64,000 nt of DNA, from contig NZ_FUZZ01000002.1 in NCBI RefSeq assembly GCF_900168065.1, positions 1,054,001 through 1,118,000 of the forward strand, in the 5' to 3' direction. Both the position numbers and the translations under genes were made by a program. A model generated the notes under the pieces. It saw only the letters and a program-made list of their open reading frames with translations. It searched no databases and had not been told where the DNA came from. Shown here in pieces: positions 7,150-16,054 of the stretch (positions are counted from its first letter, which is position 1; the number at the start of each line of letters is the position of its first letter). Source of the stretch: Chitinophaga ginsengisegetis (GTDB lineage: Bacteria; Bacteroidota; Bacteroidia; Chitinophagales; Chitinophagaceae).

Positions 7150-9725
7150 AAAAGAAATTTTTTACTGCAGCATTTTTGCGTAAGCTCCACCTGAAAGAGC
7201 TGTTGGCGGTGTTATTCATATTACTGGCCATCTATTTTTTCCGCTCACAGCGTCATGAATTATATTCCCTGATCCCCGCTATTGAAAAAGCACACAGAAG
7301 CTGGGTAGTATTGGGAGTGGTGGTAACGATGGCCTATATTTTATTACAGGCAGCCATGTATGTATTCAGTTTCCGTGCAGTGGGCGCAAAACTGGATACC
7401 GGCAGAAGCACCGAATTATTCCTGAAGCGCAATCTTTTATCTGTATTCCTCCCGGCAGGTGGTATCAGCTCACTGGCTTATCTGCCACAAAGCTTACGCC
7501 GCACCGGTTTACATAAACAACAGATCCACCAGGCTTCCGGCATCTATGGCTTTGTAGGCATCCTGTCTGTTTTCCTGGTGGGCATTCCGGTAGTAGCGTA
7601 TGCCATGTTGCATGCAGCCACTATGAAAGATGCTTTGTGGGGACTCATTGCCATCTGTGCACTGCTGCTCGGCGTGGTATGGCTGGTACGTTCCATGCAA
7701 TTGAAAGGCAAAGCCTACCAGTGGCTGGTAAAATATTTTCCGGGAGCAGCACGGCAGGCAGATGAAATATTTACATTTCAATTGTCGGTGCCCTCTTTTA
7801 TGAATACCGTACTCGCATCCGTACTGATAGAAGTAGCCGGCGTAGGGCATCTTTACCTGAGTATGCTGGCAGTGGGCGTTACACCGTCGCTGGAAGCGGC
7901 CTGTGTAGGATATATAGTAGCTACCATCTTTTTAATTATTTCCCCTTTTCTCCGCGGACTGGGCGCCATCGAATTATCGCTGGCCTATATCCTCAGCAAC
8001 TATGGATTCAGTACGCTGGAAGCGCTGGAAATCACTTTATTATTCCGGTTGTTTGAATTCTGGCTGCCGCTGATTGCAGGGATGATAGCCTTTGCCCTGA
8101 AAGGCAGAGAGCTGGTATTACGGTTATTGCCTCCTATCCTGATCTTCCTGCTGGGCATGGTGAATATTTTTTCTGTACTCACCCCTCCCCTTGCCAACCG
8201 TATGCATCTGTTGCGCGCTTATATTCCCGGTACTTCCATCCATGCTACCAACTTACTGGTGGTATTCCTGGGACTGGTGCTGCTGGTTACCGCCACCTTT
8301 TTATTCCGGGGCTTACGCAGCGCCTGGATTGTGGCGCTGGCGGTTTCCCTGTTATCGGTATTTGGTCATATCGGGAAGGCGCTGGATTATGAAGAAGCCT
8401 CGCTGGCACTGGTTACCAGCATAATATTGCTCATCACTTCGCGGCAATACCGGGTAAAGAGTAATCCGCAGCTGGTCAATATCGGCGTGGTTACGGCTTT
8501 GGCGACACTGTTCGTCGTCCTTATTTTTGGCACCATCGGTTTTTATTTTTTAGATGTGAGACATTTTGGGATCGATTTCACCTGGCAGCAATCTATCCGT
8601 CATGCTTTCCATTGTTTTATGTTGCTGGAAGACGACGGCCTGCAACCCGTTACCAGGTTCGGAAAGGAATTTATGTCGGCGATCCGGGTGTTAGGCGTGA
8701 GTGCATGGGCTTTCCTCTTTTATACTATTATACGCCCTTACCTGCATGTTACGCAGCAAACTAATACCAGTTTGGAGAAAGCGCGGTTTTACCTGAGCCA
8801 GTATGGCGATTCACCAATGGATTACTTCAAAATAGGACAGGACAAACTGTTGTTTATGTCTGAACAATACGAAGGTTTCATCGCTTACCGCGTGGCAGGC
8901 AGTTTTGCTATTGTACTGGAAGAACCGGTATGCAGCGAAGATAATAAGCTGCTGGTATTGGAAGAATTTGAACACCAATGCCGGAAGATGGGCCTGCGAC
9001 CTGCTTTCTACCGGGTGGATGAAGACAGTACCTATTATTTCAGTCATCTTAAAAAGAAAAAGATGCTGATCGGACAGGAAGCGATTATGGATATACGGGA
9101 CTTCACGCTGAGTGGCAAAGACAAGAAATCACTGCGTAACGGCTTGAACAGTCTTGCTAACAAGGGCTATGTTACTGCTTTTCACGCGGCGCCGCAATCG
9201 CCCGCTATGCTGCATGCTTTAAAATCAGTGAGCGATGAATGGCTGCATCAGTATGAAGTAAAGGAACTCACTTTTTCACAGGGATTATTTGATGAAGATG
9301 TGATCCGTAACCAGGACATCATTACCGTAACTGATGCAGAAGGAAAAGTAGCGGCGTTCCTCAATATTATCCCTGACTATGCCCCGGGGGAATGCACCTA
9401 TGACCTGATCCGCAAACGTGCCGATGCGCCGGGTGGCGTAATGGATGCGCTGATCATTGCACTGATCCAGGATGCGCAGCAAAAAGAACTGCATTACCTG
9501 AACCTGGGCATGGTACCGATGTCCGGCATTATCCAGCCGGAAAATACCGCGGAAAAAATGGTGAAGTATGCATATGAGAAGTTGCGCTTCTTCCGGCATT
9601 ACCAGGGTTTACGGGAGTTTAAAGAGAAATATGCCACCGAGTGGACTAATAAATACCTCGTATACGAACATGATTTCGACCTGATACAATTACCTTCTGC
9701 ACTCAGTAAGGTAATGCAGCCCTGA
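7146..9725 (+). CDS. mprF: phosphatidylglycerol aminoacyl(lysyl)transferase/flippase, MprF-like
   Basis: Membrane enzyme that transfers an amino acid, usually lysine, from aminoacyl-tRNA to phosphatidylglycerol and flips the product outward, lowering surface charge and sensitivity to cationic peptides. The N-terminal about 530 residues hold many membrane segments (flippase part and membrane linker). Residues about 545-859 are the soluble DUF2156 synthase domain, with YFKIGQDKLLF, YRVAGSFAIVLEEPV, RNGLNSLANKG and LNLGMVPMSG. Length is normal for full MprF. The start is TTG at 7146; no in-frame ATG or GTG lies upstream. A VirJ/AcvB-type hydrolase follows after 62 bases. The amino acid used (Lys, Ala or other) cannot be read from sequence. 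Confidence 0.88.
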   Translation: MKKKFFTAAFLRKLHLKELLAVLFILLAIYFFRSQRHELYSLIPAIEKAHRSWVVLGVVVTMAYILLQAAMYVFSFRAVGAKLDTGRSTELFLKRNLLSVFLPAGGISSLAYLPQSLRRTGLHKQQIHQASGIYGFVGILSVFLVGIPVVAYAMLHAATMKDALWGLIAICALLLGVVWLVRSMQLKGKAYQWLVKYFPGAARQADEIFTFQLSVPSFMNTVLASVLIEVAGVGHLYLSMLAVGVTPSLEAACVGYIVATIFLIISPFLRGLGAIELSLAYILSNYGFSTLEALEITLLFRLFEFWLPLIAGMIAFALKGRELVLRLLPPILIFLLGMVNIFSVLTPPLANRMHLLRAYIPGTSIHATNLLVVFLGLVLLVTATFLFRGLRSAWIVALAVSLLSVFGHIGKALDYEEASLALVTSIILLITSRQYRVKSNPQLVNIGVVTALATLFVVLIFGTIGFYFLDVRHFGIDFTWQQSIRHAFHCFMLLEDDGLQPVTRFGKEFMSAIRVLGVSAWAFLFYTIIRPYLHVTQQTNTSLEKARFYLSQYGDSPMDYFKIGQDKLLFMSEQYEGFIAYRVAGSFAIVLEEPVCSEDNKLLVLEEFEHQCRKMGLRPAFYRVDEDSTYYFSHLKKKKMLIGQEAIMDIRDFTLSGKDKKSLRNGLNSLANKGYVTAFHAAPQSPAMLHALKSVSDEWLHQYEVKELTFSQGLFDEDVIRNQDIITVTDAEGKVAAFLNIIPDYAPGECTYDLIRKRADAPGGVMDALIIALIQDAQQKELHYLNLGMVPMSGIIQPENTAEKMVKYAYEKLRFFRHYQGLREFKEKYATEWTNKYLVYEHDFDLIQLPSALSKVMQP

Positions 9726-9787
9726 GGCCGACGAACAATAGCGGAACGGATTTTGTTTTACAGAGAGGCGTTAATTGAGTTGAGTAT

Positions 9788-10504
9788 ATGATACCAGGTA
9801 AATTATTTCATGCAGCAAAGCTGCTCAGTTTTTTTCTCTTCTTTACAGCGTTTCAGTTAAAGGCACAAAGCGGGGTTAATAACCTGCCGGTGGTGATCAA
9901 AGCGCCTCCCGCAGGCAGTACCGCACCATTGATCGTGTATATAACCGGGGACGGAGGCATGAAGAAGTTTTCTGCGAACGTGATTGAATCGTTCCGTCAG
10001 CAGAATTACCCCGTAGTGGCATTGAATGCACTGAAATATTTCTGGAGTAAAAAATCGCCGCAGCAGGCGGCAAAGGATATAACCTCGCTGATTACGTATT
10101 ACCAGGCGCAGTGGGGCAGTCACCGCGGAGTGGTTTTGGTGGGGTATTCGCTGGGCGCTGATGTGCTGCCGTTTATTTACACCAGCCTGCCACCGGAAAT
10201 AGCCGGGGAAGTAAAGCACCTGGTATTCCTGTCGCCGTCTCTTTATACAGATCTCGAAGTACATCTTTCTGATATGCTGGGCAGATCCGGTAATAAAGGG
10301 ATGAGTGTTCCGGCCGAGATCAATAAAATTATCAATAAGCCATTACTGCTGGTATTTGGGGCAGAAGAAAAAGACTTCAACTTTTCAGCGTTGAATGTCC
10401 GGTATGAAAAAATGATCCTGCCCGGCGGGCATGCTTACGACGAAGATGCCGGTGGCGTGGCGGGTAAGATACTGGCGGCACTACACGCAGGTGTTACTCC
10501 ATAG
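9788..10504 (+). CDS. VirJ/AcvB-like exported alpha/beta hydrolase
   Basis: Secreted alpha/beta hydrolase of 238 residues of the VirJ/AcvB family. Signal peptide about residues 1-26 (ends QLKAQ). The strand-turn ITGDGGMKKF and the nucleophile elbow GYSLGAD with S121 are visible; D and H candidates lie in EEKDFNFS and LPGGHAYDE. In Agrobacterium AcvB hydrolyses lysyl-phosphatidylglycerol. The position right after mprF suggests the same role here: trimming the lipid that MprF makes. The substrate is inference, the fold is not. Its last 11 bases overlap the end of the convergent LytTR gene. Confidence 0.8.
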   Translation: MIPGKLFHAAKLLSFFLFFTAFQLKAQSGVNNLPVVIKAPPAGSTAPLIVYITGDGGMKKFSANVIESFRQQNYPVVALNALKYFWSKKSPQQAAKDITSLITYYQAQWGSHRGVVLVGYSLGADVLPFIYTSLPPEIAGEVKHLVFLSPSLYTDLEVHLSDMLGRSGNKGMSVPAEINKIINKPLLLVFGAEEKDFNFSALNVRYEKMILPGGHAYDEDAGGVAGKILAALHAGVTP

Positions 10505-11189
10505 GCAGCTGATATCTTTTAGCCAGTTCCTTTCTCATTTCTTTAGTCAGGGCAATCCTGGCTGCTCCAATCATTACATGATCATCGGCCAGTGATGTAA
10601 TATGGCGGAATCCTATTACAAACCAGTGATGCACCCGCATAAAAGCGCTGGCTGGCAGCTGTGAAATGATCCAGTCCAGTTTCTCGGTAGTAACCAGTTT
10701 CTGATCGCGGAGGTGAAGCATGATATGATCATCCATTACTTCTACGTATTGCAGATCCTCATAAAATACTTTTTCAAAGCTGTGCTGTGTTTTCAGCGTG
10801 AAGTAATCCGCTGAATATTTGGTGGGGTAAGTGATTGCGTTCATTTCTATAGTCTTATAAATTTTAGAGAACACATTGTTTAAGGCTTCGGCGGTAAATG
10901 GCAGGTGCATGAGTGCCGCCGGGAGGAAATCAAATCCACCGGGTGGTGTATCATTGTACGCCATTATTAGAACGGGCAACACGCCCGTAATGGTCATTGG
11001 AAGGGAAAGCGGATCGTCATAATCTCCTGCTATCAGTACATGAATGGTTTGCGTTTCCAGCCAAAAACGTGCTTCGGCCATCGTCCGGCTTCTGCAAACC
11101 AGGTAAACATAGGGGATAGCAGACAAAAAATCCTCCAGCTCTTCAAATCCCTCCGGGTTATTACCCAAAATAATACAGTTTAGTACCAT
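10494..11189 (-). CDS. LytTR transcriptional regulator with degenerate receiver domain
   Basis: Response-regulator-like protein of 231 residues. The C-terminal about 105 residues are a LytTR DNA-binding domain (FEKVFYEDLQYVEVMDDHIMLHL, then FMRVHHWFVIGFRHITSL). The N-terminal part has receiver-like length and pattern but lacks its catalytic residues: the N-terminal acidic pair is replaced (CIILGNNPEG), the phospho-acceptor position falls on G in LIAGDYDD, and the conserved Lys is lost (LMHLPFT). It therefore probably does not work by aspartyl phosphorylation. No histidine kinase lies nearby. It overlaps the 3' end of the VirJ-like gene by 11 bases. Confidence 0.85.
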   Translation of the reverse strand: MVLNCIILGNNPEGFEELEDFLSAIPYVYLVCRSRTMAEARFWLETQTIHVLIAGDYDDPLSLPMTITGVLPVLIMAYNDTPPGGFDFLPAALMHLPFTAEALNNVFSKIYKTIEMNAITYPTKYSADYFTLKTQHSFEKVFYEDLQYVEVMDDHIMLHLRDQKLVTTEKLDWIISQLPASAFMRVHHWFVIGFRHITSLADDHVMIGAARIALTKEMRKELAKRYQLPME

Positions 11190-11632
11190 AGAGCTGATTT
11201 AAGTCAAATATGGGTACGTAAATTTACTCCAGTCAGTTGCCACGGAAGCAGACGATTCAAGTAGGGCAGGTGACTGAACAGAAACCCGCGTATAATCTAA
11301 AATCTAATCTAAACCGCGTTATGAAAAAAAAGTTATTGTTCACATAAGATCTTCATCAAAGCTGACAATAATTTCAGTCGTAAAATTGGATCTATTCCTG
11401 GGGACAACAGTTAATCGAATGTTAAGTATTTTGGAAAAAGAAAAGTGGACAGATAAAGCCACTGTCCCGAAAGACAATACTTTCCCTGTCCACCCATTAA
11501 GGAAGATTACATAAAAGATCCTGGAACAGCTGCGTCACAGCTGTGCAACAGATCTAAGGCCCTGAAAGGGCAGCGTGGGCGCAGGGAGAGCTAACAGGGA
11601 GGCCGGTTAACTGGTCAGTGCGCGGACCATGT
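11190..11632. other. intergenic region with broken short ORF and inverted repeat
   Basis: No intact gene is seen. ATG at 11321 followed by eight A opens an 8-codon frame (MKKKLLFT). One more A would join it to a 60-codon open stretch ending at about 11515. The inverted repeat at 11451-11492 lies inside this stretch. The segment 11410-11425 (GTTAATCGAATGTTAA) recurs with one change at 13658-13673. Confidence 0.4.
11451..11492 (-). terminator. inverted repeat, probable minus-strand terminator
   Basis: GTGGACAG and CTGTCCAC flank an internal smaller hairpin. On the minus strand the right end runs into TTTTCTTTTT. It lies downstream of the small HTH gene and could end its transcript. Confidence 0.4.
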
Positions 11633-11908
11633 TTACCAAATAAGGAAGCATAAAAGAAACATCGTACTCGCGGCGATCAGATTTTTTGAGAACCTGACGT
11701 TGAAGCCGCCTTTTTCTGAGTAGAAGTAACTTTCTTTGTACCGGTCGTACTCAATGGGAGCACCTAACTCCTTCATCATTTTGAGGAATTCATAGAGTGT
11801 TCTTTCGGAAATACGAAGCCGCTTGGCTAACTGAGCGGGCTTACCGGTCCCTTTGATCCTAATGAGGTAATCAATGGTCTGTAGTCTGTCAAAATAACGC
11901 TTTGGCAT
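11633..11908 (-). CDS. small HTH-domain protein
   Basis: A 91-residue protein whose first 60 residues are a winged-helix/HTH_11-like domain (YFDRLQTIDYLIRIKGTGKPAQLAKRLRISERTLYEFLKMMKELGAPIEYDR). The C-terminal tail YFYSEKGGFNVRFSK is the wing found in DeoR- and WYL-type N-termini; the ligand domain is absent. The last residues (FLLCFLIW) are hydrophobic. Short proteins of this type are common in Chitinophagaceae, and I know no defined role. Start ATG at 11906-11908. Confidence 0.7.
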   Translation of the reverse strand: MPKRYFDRLQTIDYLIRIKGTGKPAQLAKRLRISERTLYEFLKMMKELGAPIEYDRYKESYFYSEKGGFNVRFSKNLIAASTMFLLCFLIW

Positions 11909-12130
11909 GTGGCATAGAGGGGTCTTAACGGTTATTTACTGAATATACGATTTGTGTCTTTATTAAACCAGCATTATCATATATATATTTAAACGTAAAT
12001 ATTAACAATCTGGTTTAAACGGGTTTTCGAAAATTTAGCTGCGGAACAATGGCGCTGATGCGGATTAGCTGCGTACTTTTACTAAACGTTCTTACATCGG
12101 TTTTATTGGCTAAATACGCTGAAAAAAAGC

Positions 12131-13498
12131 TCACTGCAATAATGCTTCATAGATAATGTTGGTGAGGGCTGTACCGTGATCCACTGCGGGATCCGGAGGC
12201 CTCGTAGCATACACTTTACCATTCTTTCCAACGATAATAAATGAGGGATACTTACTAATATTGTATTGCGTAAGCACATCACGATGTTGTTCATCCAGCT
12301 GCCATAACCATCCCGGCAAATCCTTTACAGCATTGCCATTGCAGCATATATTCACAAACGTAACGTTATCATCAAAGCAATTTTTTATTTCTGTAAGCAC
12401 AGGCTGCAGCGGATCTGTTGCACTGTAAAAATGCAGCAGTACTACCTTTCCGCTGAATTGCCGCAGGCTCACCAGGTTGCCCTGCACATCCTGGAAACTA
12501 AAAGCCGGCGCCATTACACCTTTGCTGATCCCTTTCCTGGATCGTCCGTAAAGCTTTGCGATGGCCTGTTTACATGCTTCATCCTGCACCACTTCCAGGT
12601 AATCGCGTACACACCACTCCTGTTCCTCCGGCGAATTGCCTGCTGCAAAACCCAGCATCAGTGAATGCGCCAGTAATCTGTCGCGTAACCGGCCACTGTA
12701 ATGCGTTTTAAGCCATTCATAAATCGCCCTGTTATTACATTCATAACGATGCTGAATAAAATAATCTGCCTCTGCTTTATGCAGCAGGTAACTCAAATAA
12801 CGTATAGACGTTACCGTTGTATCTGAAGAAATGAGTTGCGGTAATGCAGGTAGTATGTTATCCTTATAAAAAAGCACCTGTCTCTCTTCCAGCGTACTAT
12901 CCGGCGCAGCAGCCACTTTCCATAAAGTACTCACCAGCCCGGATGCAGCTTCCGCCAGCACATGTGTTCTCGCCAACGCCCATGTGGCAGTATTTATACT
13001 ATCGCGGTAAACAGCCAATACCCTGCCCGCCACCTGTAACCGCTTCCCGTAAGCCGTTGCCAGCCGTGCCGCATCAGGCAATTCAGGCATCGCCACTGCC
13101 GCCTGCTCCCGCTTAGCCGTATAAACCGCCCTGTTCAGCACTGCGGCACTGCCGCCAAACAGGATACTGTCGCCCTGCATCATCATCCGCAAACTATCTC
13201 CCCCACGGATCATCCCATAAAAATTATATCCATTACCGGCATCTGCATAAAAAAATATCATCCGTTCAACCGGAACGGATATACGGAAATAAAAAGAATC
13301 CGTTTTTAATAAGGTATCCTGCGTAACTGCCGGAGATATTCCCGGGTCATACCAGTAAGACAATGATATCTTCCTTACAGGACGGTCCACTACCCTGCCC
13401 GTAATCACCGTGGCGGATTGTGCTGCAGCTGTTCCTGCCAGCATCAGAAAAATACAGCTGATACGCAGCAGCTGCTTCATCATAGGAGGACGGTTCAT
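12131..13498 (-). CDS. exported TlpA/thioredoxin-like protein lacking the CxxC motif
   Basis: Exported protein of 455 residues. A signal peptide lies within residues 7-27 (MKQLLRISCIFLMLAGTAAA). The N-terminal region resembles DUF4369-type beta domains of Bacteroidota TlpA proteins, the middle is helical, and the last 140 residues are a thioredoxin fold (APAFSFQDVQGNLVSLRQFSGKVVLLHFYSATDPLQPVL). Where WCxPC should be it has YSATDPLQP, so there is no redox-active cysteine pair; the cis-Pro region (KYPSFIIV) is kept. A binding or structural role is more likely than disulfide chemistry. The start could also be the ATG at 13483 or 13480. Confidence 0.75.
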   Translation of the reverse strand: MNRPPMMKQLLRISCIFLMLAGTAAAQSATVITGRVVDRPVRKISLSYWYDPGISPAVTQDTLLKTDSFYFRISVPVERMIFFYADAGNGYNFYGMIRGGDSLRMMMQGDSILFGGSAAVLNRAVYTAKREQAAVAMPELPDAARLATAYGKRLQVAGRVLAVYRDSINTATWALARTHVLAEAASGLVSTLWKVAAAPDSTLEERQVLFYKDNILPALPQLISSDTTVTSIRYLSYLLHKAEADYFIQHRYECNNRAIYEWLKTHYSGRLRDRLLAHSLMLGFAAGNSPEEQEWCVRDYLEVVQDEACKQAIAKLYGRSRKGISKGVMAPAFSFQDVQGNLVSLRQFSGKVVLLHFYSATDPLQPVLTEIKNCFDDNVTFVNICCNGNAVKDLPGWLWQLDEQHRDVLTQYNISKYPSFIIVGKNGKVYATRPPDPAVDHGTALTNIIYEALLQ

Positions 13499-13696
13499 AA
13501 TTAGATTTTAAAATGGTGAAAATCCCCGTAGTAAAAACCACAGGGAGATAATATTCACAACGATAGTAAATGAAAACTTTATATATATCTTAACGGACAT
13601 ACCCGTTCCTTACGCCAAACTTGTGGTGCAATGTTAAGTGGTATAAAACTGGAAAGTGTTAATCGAATCTTAACTGTTAATACGAAACGGAATTTA

Positions 13697-15880
13697 TTAG
13701 AGATTAAACCAATACACCAGCTTCAGCACTAAAGCCCGGTTCCTTACATAAAACGGCTCAGGAAGGTAATTATCGGTATAAACAATAAAAAGGTCGGACG
13801 CCGGCCGGTAGCGCCACTGGAAGCGGGTATTCAGGTTCATGTTCTTCTGCTGACCATTGTACTGCATAAACCCGGTAAAGAACAAAGTGTTGGTCATGGT
13901 TACATCCAACCGGGGGCCAACCAGCCAGAAAGAATTATTACCCCAGGGCTTTGGTAAATTGATATTGTTATAGTTAGCACTCAATGCAATGCTCACATAC
14001 GGCTGGAAACGATATCCCAGTTCGGTATTGGTCATCAGCCGGCTGCCATCTGCATAATAGCCTCCATAGCGGGCCGACAATGAATAGGTAAACAAGCTTT
14101 GTGGCTTGGACACGTAATCAGCACCCACCGTGTTCCAGTTATGCTGACTCCCGTTTACAAGGCTATCCTTACCGGTGTTGGTCGGATCAAAAGGTTGCAA
14201 CAGTTTGATATAGGTATTGGACGCCCATACATTGAGCGTGTTCCGCTTCCGGAACACAATGCCGTAGTTAAGCATGGTTTCATTATCCGTACGATGCATA
14301 TTCGCCTCATCAAAAAACCAGGTGCTGGTTACCTGCGGCCCGTGGCTCAATACAGAACCGGATAACGGGAAGAAAAGACGGGTCACCTGCGGTGCTATCT
14401 TGATATATCCCTGGCGTGGCACATATCCCACTTCCGCATTATAATTGCGCCCCACGTACTCATGCTGCCAGCCAATATTCCACTGTTTGCTGGTGTATTG
14501 CAGATTGGCCGCATGCGCAACATCATGGCCGGTTTTATTCGGCGTATACGACTTCAGCAGCATGGCCTTTCCAGTCCAGAAATTATTGGATGATGCCAGG
14601 TTATACTCCAATCCCATGTTCCGGTTATACCTGTTGTAAACAGGCTTATCTGTTACTTTCGCCGGATCATAATTTACCGACTCCTTATTAATAAAGATAA
14701 AACCCAGGTTGGAGCGGGAAAATACCCGGCGCTGTAAAGCTGCCACGGTAAAGTTTTGCGCCGGCAGCCCGGTTTCCTCCTGTTTCCCGGTTTGCATATT
14801 CATTACGCCCAAACGCCAGTCTTTATTAAGCTTACCACTCAGCCTCGCGCCAAAGCGGATCGGCACGCCGCCAAGACCAATACGCCTTGAGAAAAAAGGA
14901 CGGATCGTAGAATAGCCGAAGTTGGAAAACTGGTCGCCGTTTTCAAGGAAAAACTGCCGCTTCTCCGGGTAAAACAATTCAAAACGATCAAGATTGGTCA
15001 CCTGTTTATCCACATCTACCTGCGAGAAATCGGGGTTCACTGTAAGGTCGAGGTTCAGTGAAGAAGTAACCGCCACTTTTGCGTCCAAACCGGCATCCCG
15101 CCGGTATTTGGTGGGAGTAGCCTTATCATAGTCCTTTAACATGCCTCCCAACAGGTACGGGATCAGCGATACATTTGCCCCTGCAGCCGGAGGAGCGGCA
15201 TCCCATACCAGGTTGCCCGTATAGGCCAGCGAAGCCGTGGGAAACTGCCGCGGCACCGGCGCCCAGGCCGACTTCTCGGTTGTTTTCAGATCGTTCCGGC
15301 TGAAGTTAATTCCCCATTTGGTGATTCCTTTTTTATAACGGATGGTTTTAAAAGGTATCACTGCTTCAAAAACCCATTTATCCGGATAGTTTTTTACTAC
15401 TGATGTCCACTTGTTATCCCAGCTCAGGTCCACCTTTCCGCCATCGTACATTAAACCGTCCCATTGCGCTCCGGCAGCGTTGGCGCCAAACGAAAAGCCA
15501 TTGGTCTGATCATCAAACGGGTCCATGAACAAAAGGAAGTTATCGTTCTTCAGAAAAGCAAAATCGCGGCGCAATGATTCCACCATATACGGCCCGTCGC
15601 CAATGGTATAGTTTTCCACTACCAGGTACAGGTTCTTATCGTCGTAGGTCATACGCACATCTGTACGCAACCGGGCGGCGCTGGTATCCATTGGCAGCAC
15701 CATATGAAAACCGGTAGCAACATCGGCCTGCAGCCACGCGGCTTCATCTATTACGCCGTCTATCTTAACAGGGAAAACCGCCTTGCGGATCTGCAATTGA
15801 TAAGCATCATTTTTCTTTTGTGCACACACGGAGAAACCAACAACGCAACAGCTAATAATAAGTGGAATTATGCGAAACAT
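13697..15880 (-). CDS. DUF5916 outer-membrane protein with N-terminal CBM9-like domain
   Basis: Large exported protein of 727 residues. Signal peptide MFRIIPLIISCCVVGFSVCA. Residues about 30-210 form a CBM9-like domain (VKIDGVIDEAAW, MTYDDKNLYLVVENY, FEAVIPFKTIRY). The rest matches the DUF5916 pattern: alternating beta strands with YPEKRQFFLENGDQFSNFG, ending in LKLVYWFNL, as in outer-membrane barrels. The biological role of DUF5916 is not established; binding or passage of a sugar-like ligand is possible. A single-gene transcript is likely, since there are about 200 bases to the next minus-strand gene. Confidence 0.8.
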   Translation of the reverse strand: MFRIIPLIISCCVVGFSVCAQKKNDAYQLQIRKAVFPVKIDGVIDEAAWLQADVATGFHMVLPMDTSAARLRTDVRMTYDDKNLYLVVENYTIGDGPYMVESLRRDFAFLKNDNFLLFMDPFDDQTNGFSFGANAAGAQWDGLMYDGGKVDLSWDNKWTSVVKNYPDKWVFEAVIPFKTIRYKKGITKWGINFSRNDLKTTEKSAWAPVPRQFPTASLAYTGNLVWDAAPPAAGANVSLIPYLLGGMLKDYDKATPTKYRRDAGLDAKVAVTSSLNLDLTVNPDFSQVDVDKQVTNLDRFELFYPEKRQFFLENGDQFSNFGYSTIRPFFSRRIGLGGVPIRFGARLSGKLNKDWRLGVMNMQTGKQEETGLPAQNFTVAALQRRVFSRSNLGFIFINKESVNYDPAKVTDKPVYNRYNRNMGLEYNLASSNNFWTGKAMLLKSYTPNKTGHDVAHAANLQYTSKQWNIGWQHEYVGRNYNAEVGYVPRQGYIKIAPQVTRLFFPLSGSVLSHGPQVTSTWFFDEANMHRTDNETMLNYGIVFRKRNTLNVWASNTYIKLLQPFDPTNTGKDSLVNGSQHNWNTVGADYVSKPQSLFTYSLSARYGGYYADGSRLMTNTELGYRFQPYVSIALSANYNNINLPKPWGNNSFWLVGPRLDVTMTNTLFFTGFMQYNGQQKNMNLNTRFQWRYRPASDLFIVYTDNYLPEPFYVRNRALVLKLVYWFNL

Positions 15881-16000
15881 CAGGTTGATATGGGTTTAAC
15901 GAACAAAATACAAAAATTGCAAAAGGAGGAAGAAGAAAATGGATGAAGGGTAAATGCAGCGGATTTACATGATCCTGCCGGGATAAGAAGGTAAATGAAA

Positions 16001-16035
16001 ACGGTGAGCAACAGGAGATCCACGTTGCTCACCGT
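16001..16035 (-). terminator. terminator after the GH20 gene
   Basis: Perfect 12-bp stem ACGGTGAGCAAC / GTTGCTCACCGT with an 11-base loop, followed on the minus strand by TTTTCATTT. It lies 20 bases past the GH20 stop. Confidence 0.7.
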
Positions 16036-16054
16036 CTTCCTTTCTCCCGGAAAA

